The notes beneath the pieces were generated by a model. It searched no databases, was not told the origin of the DNA, and was given only the letters and a program-made list of their open reading frames with translations. From Polytrichum commune (lineage: Eukaryota; Streptophyta; Polytrichopsida; Polytrichales; Polytrichaceae): 64,000 nt of DNA. The DNA lies in NCBI GenBank assembly GCA_950295325.1, contig OX485807.1:35556440-35620439 (forward strand), in the 5' to 3' direction. Below, piece after piece: positions 11,645 to 21,855 of this stretch (positions within the stretch are counted from its first letter, which is position 1; every line of letters begins with the position of its first letter). A program made the translations under genes and the position numbers.

Positions 11645-11947
11645 GCTCGCCGAGTTCCATAATATGCCAACCTCTCGCCAATCTCAAATCCTACAATATA
11701 CAGAATCACTAAGCTTCTGAATCTCCAGATCAGACAACCTACCAAACTGCAACGAAATTTGCTACATCCGATTCTTGATTTCCTTGAAAAATAGGAGTTA
11801 ATAACTATGTTGGGACAAAGTCTTTCAAGAACAAGAGCTGGGGCTCATATGAACTTTTTCAATCTTCAGTAACATGTTTCCCAGAAAGAAGGCTATATTT
11901 GAAGAAAGTGCTTGTATGGAAAATAGGAATTGCTGCAGATGTAGCAT

Positions 11948-12229
11948 TCAAGGAGTCAAGAGATTAACTATGGAGCTCTTCTGAGTTCGTAATAAGGTGT
12001 GGCTATGGCCAGACATTGCATATCCACCCACCTCAATGACAACATGAGCCTGACTTCCATGAGTTAGGCCTAATTTACAAACCTTCTCACCACCACAGAA
12101 GGATGCAGACTCTCTGGACACACTTGCACGGACACCAGAAAGGCACATGTTATGAATCTGAGATTGGTTCTTACATATGCTCGAAAGATGGACAACTTGT
12201 CTTTCACTTTGCCCCCTTATAACTTTCAA
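11948..12229 (-). CDS. 93-codon ORF, possibly part of a split gene
   Basis: Minus-strand ORF containing GVRASVSRESASFCGGEKVC and GSQAHVVIEVGGYAMSGHSH. It is uninterrupted and more protein-like than most ORFs here, but no domain is recognised. Its relation to neighbouring minus-strand exon-like pieces is inferred only from strand and closeness. Confidence 0.25.
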   Translation of the reverse strand: MKVIRGQSERQVVHLSSICKNQSQIHNMCLSGVRASVSRESASFCGGEKVCKLGLTHGSQAHVVIEVGGYAMSGHSHTLLRTQKSSIVNLLTP

Positions 12230-12680
12230 ACATCAACATTAATCATTTTGTAACTTGAAATGACTATCTTTGTGCAACTTTGTAATTGCTAACAAGATGT
12301 CAAGATAATTTTCAATCCAATCTTATGGCCAAAATCATCTGTGGAGTTGGAAGTGTCCACCATAGGGCCACATACACATAGTTGCCCTACTTCAAAATGA
12401 CAAATCGAGTTGCAATTCTAAATACACTTCACGAGTGTTGTTGACTTATTTTTAATAGGTGAATCCGCAAGGTGAATCTACTTGAGGAACAGTTTCTCTT
12501 GATTATGTAGAGCTGCAACTTGAAGTGAGTTTAAAGTGAGCTTCTTCCCCAGTCCCAACCAAAAGTTTCCTCCATCTCAACTTCATGAGAACTGTCATTC
12601 TCCGATTGAAGCATTCATGACTGTTTCCACAAACATCCAATGAATTTTCCTTCTGTGGTCTTCAACACACTTAATTACAG

Positions 12681-12938
12681 CTTTCAGCTCCTCTGTCTGT
12701 CTTGCAATTAATAATACGGCAACCTGTTACTCTCTTGAGTTTCTCTGCAATAAGGTATATGTGCCTAAATCCAACACAATAATAATTTGGATCACTTTTG
12801 TTTGAGTGGTGTGAAGCAACACCAGAAGCAACACCAGAAGAGATCATCAAAAGAAGAAAGCCTGCTCTCCCTCACTCTCAACTAGATGCAGAGCGATGGA
12901 AGTTAAAGAAGCTCCAGAATGGCAACGCTGATGACTAA
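12681..12938 (+). CDS. Candidate 3'-terminal coding segments, unknown protein
   Basis: Two plus-strand pieces. 12681-12754 follows a 3' splice site (…TTAATTACAG), reads FSSSVCLAINNTATCYSLEF LCNK and ends at AAG|GTATATG. 12807-12938 follows TTTGTTTGAG, begins WCEATPEATPEEIIKRRKPA and ends NADD with stop TAA at 12936-12938. The phases agree if 12755-12806 is removed. That gap is only 52 bp, short for a plant intron, so a frameshift is an alternative. The charged C-terminal helix looks genuine. No family assigned. It lies on the opposite strand from the exon-like pieces at 10.9-12.2 kb. Confidence 0.35.
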
Positions 12939-13133
12939 GTTAGAAGCGTTATTGGTACAGACAACAAAACACAAAGTTCCCTTTCTAGGTAGTTAAGAGA
13001 GGTTGCTGGTTTCAAGACAGAGACCTGTGGGCTAAGGTAAAAGAATTTTGGCCTTGACATGTGCCTATCCTTGAGGACATTGGTTGTCCTGTTGGGTCTT
13101 TTTTTAAATTTATTGTGTGTAGATATCCATTTT

Positions 13134-13279
13134 CATAACATTACTAGACTGATGAGTTGTTTTCATGGGCCCACCAAGAGATTCGAGAATAAAGACTCCG
13201 GATGCCAGAATCCCACTGCTTCAAATTGAATCTTAAGTCAAGGTAGCAAAACACAACTCATCAGTTGAGTAATGTTATG
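13134..13279. mobile_element. Hairpin MITE, family Q
   Basis: A 146-bp inverted repeat starting CATAACATTACTAGACTGAT and ending with the near complement (…TCAGTTGAGTAATGTTATG). Other copies are at 13456-13610 and 41407-41589. Terminal TAACATTA also resembles the hairpin family at 21311 and 51736. All copies carry TA next to ACATTA, compatible with a TA target. Confidence 0.65.
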
Positions 13280-13455
13280 TTCATCTCCAATTCAAGACAA
13301 CGGTTTTGTAAGGCTTAAAACCTCCGCTATCTATGGGAGCTTTTGATAAGGAAGCATTCGTCCTGCAACATGCTTGGAGATACCTTGAAATACTAGCCAA
13401 AGCTTTGTCGATATCGGAGAAGTCTATTTAACTTCACCAGAACAGCCCGACACGT

Positions 13456-13610
13456 CATAACATTACTAAGCACTTAGTGCTTGTTTTGTGGGCCGTCAGA
13501 ATATAACAGTGGGATACTTGGAAATCTACATAAGGTGATTCAGATTTAGACTAAGATCCCAACATCCCACTATTATATTCCAAGAACCCACATCGTTGAG
13601 TAATGCTATG
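13456..13610. mobile_element. Hairpin MITE, family Q (second copy)
   Basis: Ends CATAACATTACTAAGC and GTTGAGTAATGCTATG, with inner arms TGTTTTGTGGG / CCCACATCG. Its interior differs from the copy 180 bp upstream, so the two are separate insertions or strongly diverged. Confidence 0.6.
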
Positions 13611-13855
13611 ATGGAAATCCTCCCTGATCATTTCAAGATTAACTCAAGTGCCTTGTGTCCAATAGCAATGGGCATGCATTGTGGACCCAGACTATGTATT
13701 GTGGTTCTTATATATTGGTATGCAATGATTGATGTATCCTCAAATTTCGTAGTGTTGTAAAGTATTCAAACAACCACAACTTATTCAAACTCAAATCATA
13801 TCACAAACCTTAAAGTTTTTAGAGGTCTTTCTTTCTACAAATAAATACATAAAAG

Positions 13856-13879
13856 AGTTTGTTTGTTTGTTTGTTTGTT
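13856..13879. repeat. (GTTT)n microsatellite
   Basis: About six uninterrupted GTTT units. Confidence 0.9.
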
Positions 13880-14260
13880 AGAACATCTGTGCATTTACAC
13901 CAACATGAATGTGAACATGTATTGCCTCTATGATATACGTTGGTGAGCCAGGTATCATTATAAGGCTTATCACCTACCTTTTGGCAAGTGAACTTTATTG
14001 AGAATTCTTTCTACAATTCAAGTCTCCTTAGATAGAAAAATCTTGGCAGATCCAAACGAAGACCACGAGAGTTGAACTCGTTTGTTTTTGGAGTCAAGTT
14101 AAGAATCTTCTGAATGATTAAAATGTCACTTGTAAAAATTAATCGAAGAAACTCCTTCCAAGTGCATAATCTCAAACTTGAATGTGTGCATATATGCTTG
14201 AAACCATCTAAGGTAAATTGTCAGTATAAGGAGCATCTACCTCAGTTAAAAGCCAACCAA

Positions 14261-14690
14261 TCAATATGAGCATTTAGTGAAGGTCAATTTCTATGCCATC
14301 AATCTCGTAACTGCCGATTGATGTGAGAGCCCGTCAATATGAGCACTTAATTGCAGGTCAATCTCATAACTGCCAATTGAATGGGAGATTTGAATGGACA
14401 TATATATCTCAGTGTTTGTCAGGTGGAAAACTCCATCAATCTTATAACTGCCAATTGTAAGCTTAGACATTGATTAAACAGATCTCGGTATATTGTCGGG
14501 TAACTTTACACACACTGACAGAAGGGACAGGCACCCCCAGAAGTCGACATGTACATATATAGTATCCGGTGCAATAAAGTTTTAAGAGCCTATTAAGTTA
14601 CATCAAATCCTCGGACTTCGCGGCTCATGAAAGTTTGAGCTTGTCCTCGGACCTTGCGAGCTCATGAAGCTTTGTCGAGCTCAGATTACT
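14261..14690. repeat. Small tandem duplications
   Basis: A segment TCAATATGAGCA…GGTCAAT followed by ATCTCGTAACTGCC-type sequence recurs at ~14334 with a period near 73 bp, and its tail recurs near 14432. A second local duplication, TCCTCGGACTTCGCGGCTCA against TCCTCGGACCTTGCGAGCTC, spans about 14608-14670. No coding meaning is apparent. Confidence 0.55.
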
Positions 14691-14745
14691 CACGGGAGAT
14701 CATATATAGATGGGCCTCAAACAGTTCTCTCTTTCTCCCTAGGCC

Positions 14746-14973
14746 TATGATCGGGGAGAACCGGCAGTTAGTTGCAGATGAAGCGGTTGAGTTTGAGAAA
14801 TAACTGGTTGAAGTTCAATACTTCAGGAGAATTACCGATCATTTTAGAGGAATTTATAGAAGAATATACCCCAATTTAATAGAGGAAAATCGGAGGATGT
14901 CAACATGTAACCGGTTAGACTTGCAAACACTAGGATCTCAACCGATTATGCCCAAAAATTTCCCCGATCACTG
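14746..14973 (+). mobile_element. Mutator-type MITE, family A (reference copy)
   Basis: A 228-bp non-coding element with ends TATGATCGGGGAG and CCCCGATCACTG, whose inner parts are inverted (TGATCGGGG / CCCCGATCA). It is flanked on both sides by the identical 9-mer CCCTAGGCC (14737-14745 and 14974-14982). A 9-bp duplication is the usual signature of Mutator-like elements. The interior repeats the CCGGTT / AACCGG word several times. Further copies are at 518, 6870, 8093, 34469, 51968, 62331 and 62892. Confidence 0.85.
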
Positions 14974-15004
14974 CCCTAGGCCACTTCTTCTAGGATACTA
15001 AAAC

Positions 15005-15592
15005 ACGCATTTAACATGAGATGGTTGGCATAAGGTAGATGAGGCTAATGTAGACACCTTCAACTATGTGGAATCATCCAGTTGATGGATTTGAGCATTA
15101 GAATCATGAGTAGGTTCGTATTTGTAAATTTGGACTAAATAATCTGAAATCATTGAAATTGGAAATGAGGAAGGTGTTGGCCTAGGTTCTGGAATCAAAG
15201 ATTCTCTACTTTCCAATGTGGTGTTATAGGTGGGAAACTCTTTTATCTTTTAATGTTGTGTAAGTGCACAACATCATTAGTAGATTCTACATGGATCATT
15301 TGCCAATGAAAACAAAAGTTCGTTTCCATATGGGTTGTGTAATGTTTTTAAAGTGGTCACATGTAAGATAAAATGTTGCTGAATTGTTTTTTTAATTATA
15401 GAATACCCACAATACAAGTTGGTCAACACCTCACAATTACATATCGCCTCTTGTGCACCTCATACACAGAAATCAAGCTTGTCATAGCTTGGTGGATAGC
15501 ACCCATTTTTATAGACAATGGTGGTGTAGTTTGAATTTTGTGAAGGTGACTAACCCAAATATCCATCAAAGTGGTGGCTAAATTCCCCGAAT
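15005..15592 (+). repeat. Truncated copy of repeat U with a Pol III A-box-like word
   Basis: Direct copy of the interior of the element at 50322-51186. Matching blocks include GGCTAATGTAGACACCTTCA, TTGTGTAAGTGCACAACATC, AGATAAAATGTTGCTGAATT and AATATCCATCAAAGTGGTGG. Near 15483 GTCATAGCTTGGTGGATAGC resembles a tRNA A box, with a weak B-box-like GTAGTTTGAATTT about 44 bp later. The long inverted ends of the full element are missing. Confidence 0.6.
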
Positions 15593-15685
15593 TAGAGAAG
15601 ATTGAGAAAACTCGATAATCGAAATGACGATTGGGAGCCGAAAGCATATGAATAGCAAGCGACACATAGCCAGATCAGGAGGGCT

Positions 15686-16473
15686 ATGAAATGGACCACG
15701 AAACTAGTAAAGGAGAAAATGGAGAATAACACCACGATCGTAGCTGAATTCAAAATGAAAATGGCTATGATCCTAAGGGAAAATGAAAGGATAGAGGACT
15801 TAAGGTTCAAACCGGCAGCCATGATAAAGAACTTTGAACCAAAGGCAATTCAAAAAGATTATGAAAGTAATTTTCAAATATAGGACTAAACACCTAGCTA
15901 AGGCTGAACGGGAGAAAAATACCATCAAATGTAAAACACTGAATGCAATCGTTAGATGATGGTTGAACTAAGCGGCAACTCCCATTTTTGGCATGGTTAA
16001 GTATTGGCCAAGCACCTTAATGCAAGGCATTGACGCAAATAAGCCTTGCAACGAGAACCGCCCCACAACGAGCTAAAGTTAGAAGGTAAAAATGCCCTAA
16101 ACCAAAGATATATTGGATCGGTCCATAAATTTTACTATTAGATGTATGAAGGAAGAGCCAACTGGACGGAGGTCAAAGCCACAACGGCAAAGCTCTATGA
16201 ATTTATCCGATCCAACTTTACAAGAGAAGTCATTCAGGCAAACCAAATCGTCCCATTCCCGCGATGAAAGGGATACTTACAAGAACTATGGCAAAACGAC
16301 GAGGAACCGGGAACCCCGTTCTAGATAGAAGTGAACGATGTGATGAGAATGACCCAGTGATCAAACGAACGTACAAAATAATTCGCAAAGGAGATGGTAA
16401 CCGAGGCCCGGAATACAACGATATCACATATTGCATATTGAAACAATACGAGAAGAACACGTTGACTAAATAG
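15686..16473 (+). pseudogene. Fossil coding region of unknown origin
   Basis: Plus-strand frames with protein-like, lysine-rich composition broken by stops and shifts. The first (15686-15883) looks like a coiled coil: KWTTKLVKEKMENNTTIVAE followed by ILRENERIEDL. Near 16140-16250 another frame reads YEGRANWTEVKATTAKLYEF, then IRSNFTREVIQANQIVPFPR, before a stop. Codon use and amphipathic pattern suggest a decayed gag-like or host gene. No catalytic motif is visible. The start of the repeat copy just upstream may mark a breakpoint. Confidence 0.3.
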
Positions 16474-16539
16474 TTGATCAACACATTCATGGTCCAAACA
16501 AAATTTGGCATAATACACTCAGCCTCTAAACTAGGTTTT

Positions 16540-17096
16540 CTATCTTATATTCCGAAATATCAAAGCGAAGATTTTTGTGTTCATTAAGAGATCATAATGG
16601 CCTTCCCCCCCCCCCCCCCCCCCCCACTTTTTGAGTGTTGAATCTAGAATGTTAATCATACTATGAGCATGCTGTCCAAGTTCTTTTTGATACATGTCTT
16701 TTCGGTATCCGTTTTTGGAGCCATGTTTATCCACATACCACTCAGATATGGGTGTCCGATTAAGACAAAGGACCAAATTAGCCACGTCTGCCTTGGAGAA
16801 GTTAGCATCAATTGTGGCCATGTGTGGCATTCAAAGGTATCATCACAACTAGTATTTGTGGCCCGATTCATAACCCAACTACCAAATGTCTCCTTGACCT
16901 TAAAATCTCCACACACAAAGTTCACAAACTCATGGAAACTTTCCCTCCAATTGTTGTTTAATACTTAACACACATCACCCTCAATAAATGCACACTTGAA
17001 ATGAAGCAAGTTGGGGTCCCATTAAATCACTTTTTCAAATTCCTCAGTCCACCTATTGAAAAATAGGCAATAAGTCACCTTTGCACCCCCCCCCCC
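16540..17096. other. ORF overlaps on both strands and poly-C tracts
   Basis: A 21-base C run (16605-16625) and an 11-base C run (17086-17096). Between them both strands are open for 90-100 codons (16663-16968 plus, 16540-16830 and 16656-16925 minus). None shows a known motif. The minus frame with NFSKADVANLVLCLNRTPIS is the most protein-like but reads into the poly-C tract as glycines. Probably a decayed coding fragment. Confidence 0.25.
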
Positions 17097-17233
17097 ATGC
17101 CCACACAAACAACAAGACATGTTTCTACATCAGAGCCCAACATTTTCCCCTAATTTTGCACCCATACCCATACCATGCCCATCAACAGCGACCTATGCCC
17201 ACCCATGCCCACACATAGCATGACATGTGCGCA

Positions 17234-17252
17234 CCCATGCCCACCCATGCCC
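17234..17252 (-). other. Potential G-quadruplex in hAT terminal zone
   Basis: Four CCC runs separated by 3, 1 and 3 bases on the plus strand, giving a canonical G3 quadruplex pattern on the minus strand. It lies in the minisatellite end of hAT copy 1. Confidence 0.6.
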
Positions 17253-17335
17253 ACACATAGCATGACATGTGCCTACCCATGCCCACCCATGCTATTCAAA
17301 TTGCACCCATGTATTCAAAAATTGTGTAATGTGGA

Positions 17336-17917
17336 TTACCCGCCTACACCAAGTCTTGGTTGGATCGGACAAAGAAAAGGTCGTTCACTATCGTTGGCTT
17401 CAGCCCGGAGCGCTTCTTGGTTAGCGTATTCCCTGCATCCGAGAAGTTTGACTCCGATTTGGAGTTGGTTGCAAGGATGCACAAAACCAAACGCGCCACG
17501 CGCGACATGATGGGGAATGTGGGGGCTCCTTTCAGCTTCCACCAGAATACTGAATTTAGCAGTGGTATCCCGATTCATTGGCAATGCTAAGCTCACCACT
17601 GCAATGATCTCATTTTTTTCGAGATCAGTGACCTTGTATGTCTCATACATACTGAACTCAAGCTCAATACTTGCGTTGAAGTTGCTAACAACTACGATCT
17701 CAACCCCATTGTCATGAATCTCTTCCAACCATTCAATAACCCCTTCCAATATACTTTGCTTTAGCCCATGCTCACCCATGAATAATAATATCGAACCCAT
17801 GCCCACCCATGAACAATAATATCGCACCCATGCACAGCCATGCCCGCCCATGAACAATAATATCGCACCCATGCCCACCCAAAACCCATGGGCATGGGTG
17901 GGCATGGGCATGGGCAC
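17336..17917 (-). CDS. ORF inside hAT copy 1, unknown protein
   Basis: A 193-codon minus-strand ORF. The first ~45 residues are a translation of the G-rich minisatellite (repeated MGGHG-type units) and are probably meaningless. The core contains GVIEWLEEIHDNGVEIVVVS, YETYKVTDLEKNEII and ALPMNRDTTAKFSILVEAE, with a regular strand/turn pattern. The same core stays open in copy 2 (28877-29347), with about a dozen amino-acid differences that give no obvious sign of strong purifying selection. Antisense frames are also open for ~76 codons. Family unknown. It may be a captured host fragment. Confidence 0.4.
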   Translation of the reverse strand: MPMPMPTHAHGFWVGMGAILLFMGGHGCAWVRYYCSWVGMGSILLFMGEHGLKQSILEGVIEWLEEIHDNGVEIVVVSNFNASIELEFSMYETYKVTDLEKNEIIAVVSLALPMNRDTTAKFSILVEAERSPHIPHHVARGAFGFVHPCNQLQIGVKLLGCREYANQEALRAEANDSERPFLCPIQPRLGVGG

Positions 17918-18522
17918 CCAATGTAGGGCTCTGTTCTACATGGATGTTCCTTTCTCTTTTCTTTTTCTCTATCATTTGAAGGTGACACAAAAATAATGTA
18001 AATTTATATCTTGATTGGAAACATGTTGTGGCACTATGCATAAATGACTTGCTTGAAAGAACTTGGTACCTATGTGAACTAAGTGGAATTATTTTTCCCT
18101 TTGGCAACTTTATATTTGGTTTGGGCTATTATTTCACGAATTCAAAAGCGTGGAAAATAAATATTGGTGCTTAAACATAATGATGAATGAGAGCATGTGT
18201 GCCTTACGCTAATTCGCTTATCTATGACGACTACCATGAGGCGCATTGATATGCCGTTCCCAAGCTTGTTGTTGATTCATTCCAAGAAGGTCCCATAAAA
18301 CTAAATCAAGGTGAGAGATTTGGGACCCCATGGACCATTAGAGGGGTATATCAGCTACAACTAGAATTCATTAGGGAATACAATGTTTCTCTACATTTTC
18401 ACCTCTCTCAAGGTAGATGGCATGAAACTTTACCCAGTTGAGCATGGTCGCCAATGCAACTCAAAGGTGTGTTTTCTATCCTTCAAACACAAAAATCAAT
18501 ATGAAGTTGAGTTCTAGAAGTT

Positions 18523-18523
<1 letters not shown>

Positions 18524-18557
<34 letters not shown>
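18524..18557. repeat. (ATT)n microsatellite
   Basis: About eleven ATT units. The surrounding 18.0-19.2 kb is AT-rich with no supported gene. Confidence 0.9.
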
Positions 18558-19227
18558 TGATAATATTGTCATTGATCACCTTGTGCTCAAATTAAAAACA
18601 TGTTTCCTTAACCCCCTCAAGGCATGGGGGTTGTCTACATGTCAAAGATGTATTATAATCGGTGGTTAAAAAACCTAAATTGGACGTAAATTCAAAAATG
18701 AAATTTGAACTATGAAATTTAGAATGAATCTATACAATGGAAACAAACAAGTTTGTCTTTTGATTGTTCCCAAATCATTCTTCAATTCTTACAACTTTAC
18801 AAAAAAATTATTAAAGCTTTTGTATAGCAAACTTGGACATTGAACACTCTTTATCCCAAAACTAGTGCAAAACTTCTTTTGGAGCTAAAATTGCATAAAT
18901 ATATGATCACATGCAAATAATGTGAGGCGAAGGTTAAATTTGGGACACTATACATAGTGTTTTATTAAGTTGTGTAAGTGTTCGTGGTAAATCATTATTA
19001 TGGAATATTAAAATCCTGGAGATCAAAGCCAATAATGTCCCATACTTGAGCTTATCCATTACACACCTCTTTCATTTATCAATCACCAATTGTCAACAAA
19101 TAAATGGGTTCCACCAACAAATCATCCATTGCTATATTCAACATACAATATCAAAGATAATGTTGTAGAATAATTAATTAATAAAAATAAAAATATATAA
19201 ATTTAATATCTCACAAGGTATTGGTTG

Positions 19228-19330
19228 CACTAGTAGAAAACTATGCTCAAAACAATTGCAGTCGAAATTGGTTGCGGTTTTTTTTACCAGCCTCATATGC
19301 AGTCACTTAACGATTACAGTTTTTCATTTT
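19228..19330 (+). mobile_element. CACTA-type transposon end (left)
   Basis: Begins CACTAGTAGAAAACTATGCT, close to the plant CACTA (En/Spm) terminus CACTASWAGAAAA. Subterminal words AATTGCAGTCG, GGTTGCGG and GCAGTCACTTAACG vary on one theme, as in the subterminal repeats of such elements. A matching right end was not found, so this is an end relic or a diverged non-autonomous copy. A related piece lies within 54600-54760. Confidence 0.5.
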
Positions 19331-19362
19331 TCATTTTGCAACTGAACGTTTTGAAATTTGGG

Positions 19363-19409
19363 GTGTGTAATATACTGCTGGAAAGGTATTTTCAAGACCT
19401 TTCCAATGG

Positions 19410-19448
<39 letters not shown>
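19363..19448. repeat. Hairpin with a (CA)n expansion on one arm
   Basis: GTGTGTAATATAC (19363-19375) pairs with GTATATTACACAC (19409-19421). Inside it GGAAAGGT pairs with ACCTTTCC around a 9-base loop. The CA repeat (about 19416-19448) continues directly from the right arm. Confidence 0.7.
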
Positions 19449-19449
<1 letters not shown>

Positions 19450-19699
19450 AAATAAAAATTCCTAAAATTTTAGTCGCTAAACCAAAACATAAATATACAA
19501 TCGTTAATCATTTAGCGTCTACAAATCATATTGGTCACTAATAGCCTTTTTAAATGTGCACACTGAGAAAGTTAATGCCTTTCCCTTATATATACTATGT
19601 ATGCTAGTGCCTCAAATAATACCCCTTCTTTCATTCACTTTAGTTTTTACATGGTACGAAGAGTCCATCCCCAGGTAGAATTGTAAGCTCACTAAGTTT

Positions 19700-19895
19700 G
19701 ATTTTCTTGTGCCTTGTTCATGTGGTTTGGGGGTTGTCTTGGGTTGGTGGGGTTATTTGTGATGGGTGGGTTTGTTTTAGTGTGGCAGTGTGACATGCTT
19801 GAGGGGCTCTACTTCCCCTCCAAGTGGGTGCGCCTTCTTGGTTCTTGATTCATTCTTGGCGTTGGCTTGATATTCTCATGTCTCAAAATAAGAAT
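19700..19895 (+). repeat. SINE-like repeat, 3' part
   Basis: GT-rich sequence ending GGCTTGATATTCTCATGTCT then CAAAATAAG. It resembles the tail of the SINE-like copy at 34205-34375, which ends CTTATGTCTCAAAAAAA. The tRNA-like head is not clear here. Confidence 0.3.
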
Positions 19896-20467
19896 AGTCA
19901 TAACAATCATAATTCTTAAATTGTTTTGGATTAGTCTCTAGGAGTTTCACCTACATTATATTTAATATTTAAGTAGTTGGGAGGAAAAAAGCTTCGAGTT
20001 CCTTTTTAATCCTAAAGAAGATTAGTATTTATCCAACGCCTCTAAATGTAAACACCTATATTTGTGTGGTGTGTGGTTAGATGGGGGTCTAAGAGCATAC
20101 ATCAAAAAGGCATGTGTTTAAAAGAGATTGGACTACATGCCCAAAATATATTAACCATTATAAGTTGAGGCCAATTGACACTAGATATCCAAATTCTCGT
20201 CAAGAAGCTAGAGACAGTCTTGGACAAAAATTGCTACAAATTTGAAGCGGTGAATTTTATTAAAACACATAGTCAATCTATAGGTTAGCCCATAACTGCT
20301 CATCTAAATACTATTTATTGTCTATGACGGTTGTCAAAACTCTTATGAGGGTAATCAATCACAAGCCACCACCACATAATCCTTAACTACGTTCACCTAA
20401 AAAATATAGTATTGGCATTACATGTACCTAGTGAGCAGTTAAATTAACCGGGTCAACTACAAATCTC

Positions 20468-20806
20468 GGGGGGGGGGGGCAGTGTGTTAAAAAGTTAAGG
20501 ATATACGTGCGAACAACCACTATTTTATAGGGGGGGGTATTACTTTCAATTCTCTTTTTCTTTTCACATGCTATCATTATGTAATTTTCTACTTTGGGTT
20601 AATAGAAAAATGGCTTGCATTACTTATAATTCCAAATTACCTATTATTCCATACCCTATAGTACTTTAAAGATGTCATGTGCCATTCTTGATACCCTATA
20701 TTACTCTTAAGTCCAGTTATAATTTTTGCCCCCATGTTTTTAAAATACCCTATCATTTGTTTGCACGTATATTGCTACTCCAACCAATGACTTACCCCCC
20801 CCCCCC
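20468..20806. repeat. Poly-G and poly-C tracts
   Basis: Twelve G at 20468-20479, a shorter G run near 20531, and twelve C at 20795-20806. No gene lies between them. The ORF at 20679-20894 is a chance frame through the C tract. Confidence 0.85.
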
Positions 20807-20938
20807 GAGCTACAAATGCCTCAACCTTAGGATTTCCATCTCAACTTTGATTTTTAAAATTGAAATGACAATCTACGTGATTGGCAATTGCTAACCATAT
20901 GAGACAACGCCTTAGTCAATCTAGTGGCCAACGGAATG

Positions 20939-21187
20939 AGATGATGTTTAATGCGCTACAATGGCCCATTGAGAAAACATGTCAAGTCATTTGGGATGTC
21001 TTGCAAGAATATGGTAGGATTGAGTGGCAACGGACTCTTGCGGATTTGGAGAAGGCCCCGGACATTGCCTACCAAGATGTTCTTAACGAATTCAATTCGA
21101 CTTTGGAGGGTAAAAGGTCTTATTGTGACCCATAATAACTTAATGGTCACGTGGAAGGCTAGGCCCCAAATGGGCATTATTTCTTAA
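20939..21187 (+). pseudogene. Duplicated coding fragment X, copy 1
   Basis: Plus-strand frame reading MMFNALQWPIEKTCQVIWDV, then LADLEKAPDIAYQDVLNEFN, with a break near 21105 after which another frame continues KGLIVTHNNLMVTWKARPQM. The same protein pattern occurs reversed at 52484-52762 (EKAPDMAYRDILNKFNLTWG, GLIVTHSNLVVMWKDRPQM). Conservation of residues across a frameshift shows a decayed coding sequence, probably from a transposon or captured gene. Protein family not recognised. Confidence 0.55.
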
Positions 21188-21310
21188 TGTCCCCTCGATT
21201 TGCGCTGGTTCTCCTGAGGTGATTGTATTTTAAATGTAAAAATGTAAAAATGTAAATGTAAAAATGTATAGCAACTAATTGTAATGCTAACAGTTATTGT
21301 GCCCAAATCT

Positions 21311-21460
21311 ATAACATTATTCAGATCCATAACAGTGTTTTGTGGGACTGATAGTATTCCACGGAACATTTCATGATGTTTCTCATATTCAGACCGAATG
21401 TGGAAATGTCGGGAATATTCCATGGAATATTGTCAATCCATAGAACATTGTTATGGATGT
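21311..21460. mobile_element. Hairpin MITE, family P, copy 1
   Basis: Near-palindrome of ~150 bp. The left arm, ATCCATAACAGTGTTTTGTG, pairs with the right part …CATAGAACATTGTTATGGAT. A copy with matching sequence is at 51736-51892. Both lie just 3' of a copy of coding fragment X, allowing for orientation. Confidence 0.6.
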
Positions 21461-21855
21461 TTAAATCCTCAATCCTTAAACTCTCAATTTTTCATTCAAA
21501 CTAAACTCTCAATCTTTCACTCAACCTAAACTCTCAATCCTTAAACTCTCAACAACAAGTACATGTGTTATTGGGTGATCTTGATCATAGAGTTATAAAA
21601 ATCATAGTAGGGTTGCAACAACTTTGGACTGCGTATTATCAACCATCCGTATTGTATATTATTTGCTATTGGACATATGAAATAAAATTGTGATTTTATC
21701 CTTCAAATGTTGGCCATGGTTACATCTTCGAAATGCTCAAACTTCAAACAAAACATTAGATGTAAGAATGGCTTTGGATGAAATAAAAATGAAAATCAAA
21801 TGAAATGAAAGAATTCCCGAGGGCTTTTACACAGATATTGAGAAATCTCCAAAGT

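Larger units (their letters stand above)
17131..17932 (-). mobile_element. Non-autonomous hAT element, copy 1, with perfect 8-bp duplication
   Basis: An 802-bp element with inverted ends CAGAGCCCAACATT (17131) and AATGTAGGGCTCTG (to 17932), one mismatch. Both sides are flanked by TTCTACAT (17123-17130 and 17933-17940), an exact 8-bp duplication as made by hAT transposases. Both terminal zones are GGGTGGGCATGGG-type minisatellite, G-rich on the minus strand. The centre carries a minus-strand ORF. No hAT transposase signature was recognised in that ORF, so mobilisation in trans is likely. Confidence 0.85.

Noticed and set aside
17234-17252. Telomere-like repeat.
   Set aside because: The GGGTGGGCAT unit does not match the plant telomere unit (TTTAGGG) and is confined to the hAT element.
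17761-18107. Antisense ORFs rich in HAHPCPWV-type motifs.
   Set aside because: They are readings of the hAT terminal minisatellite in other frames.
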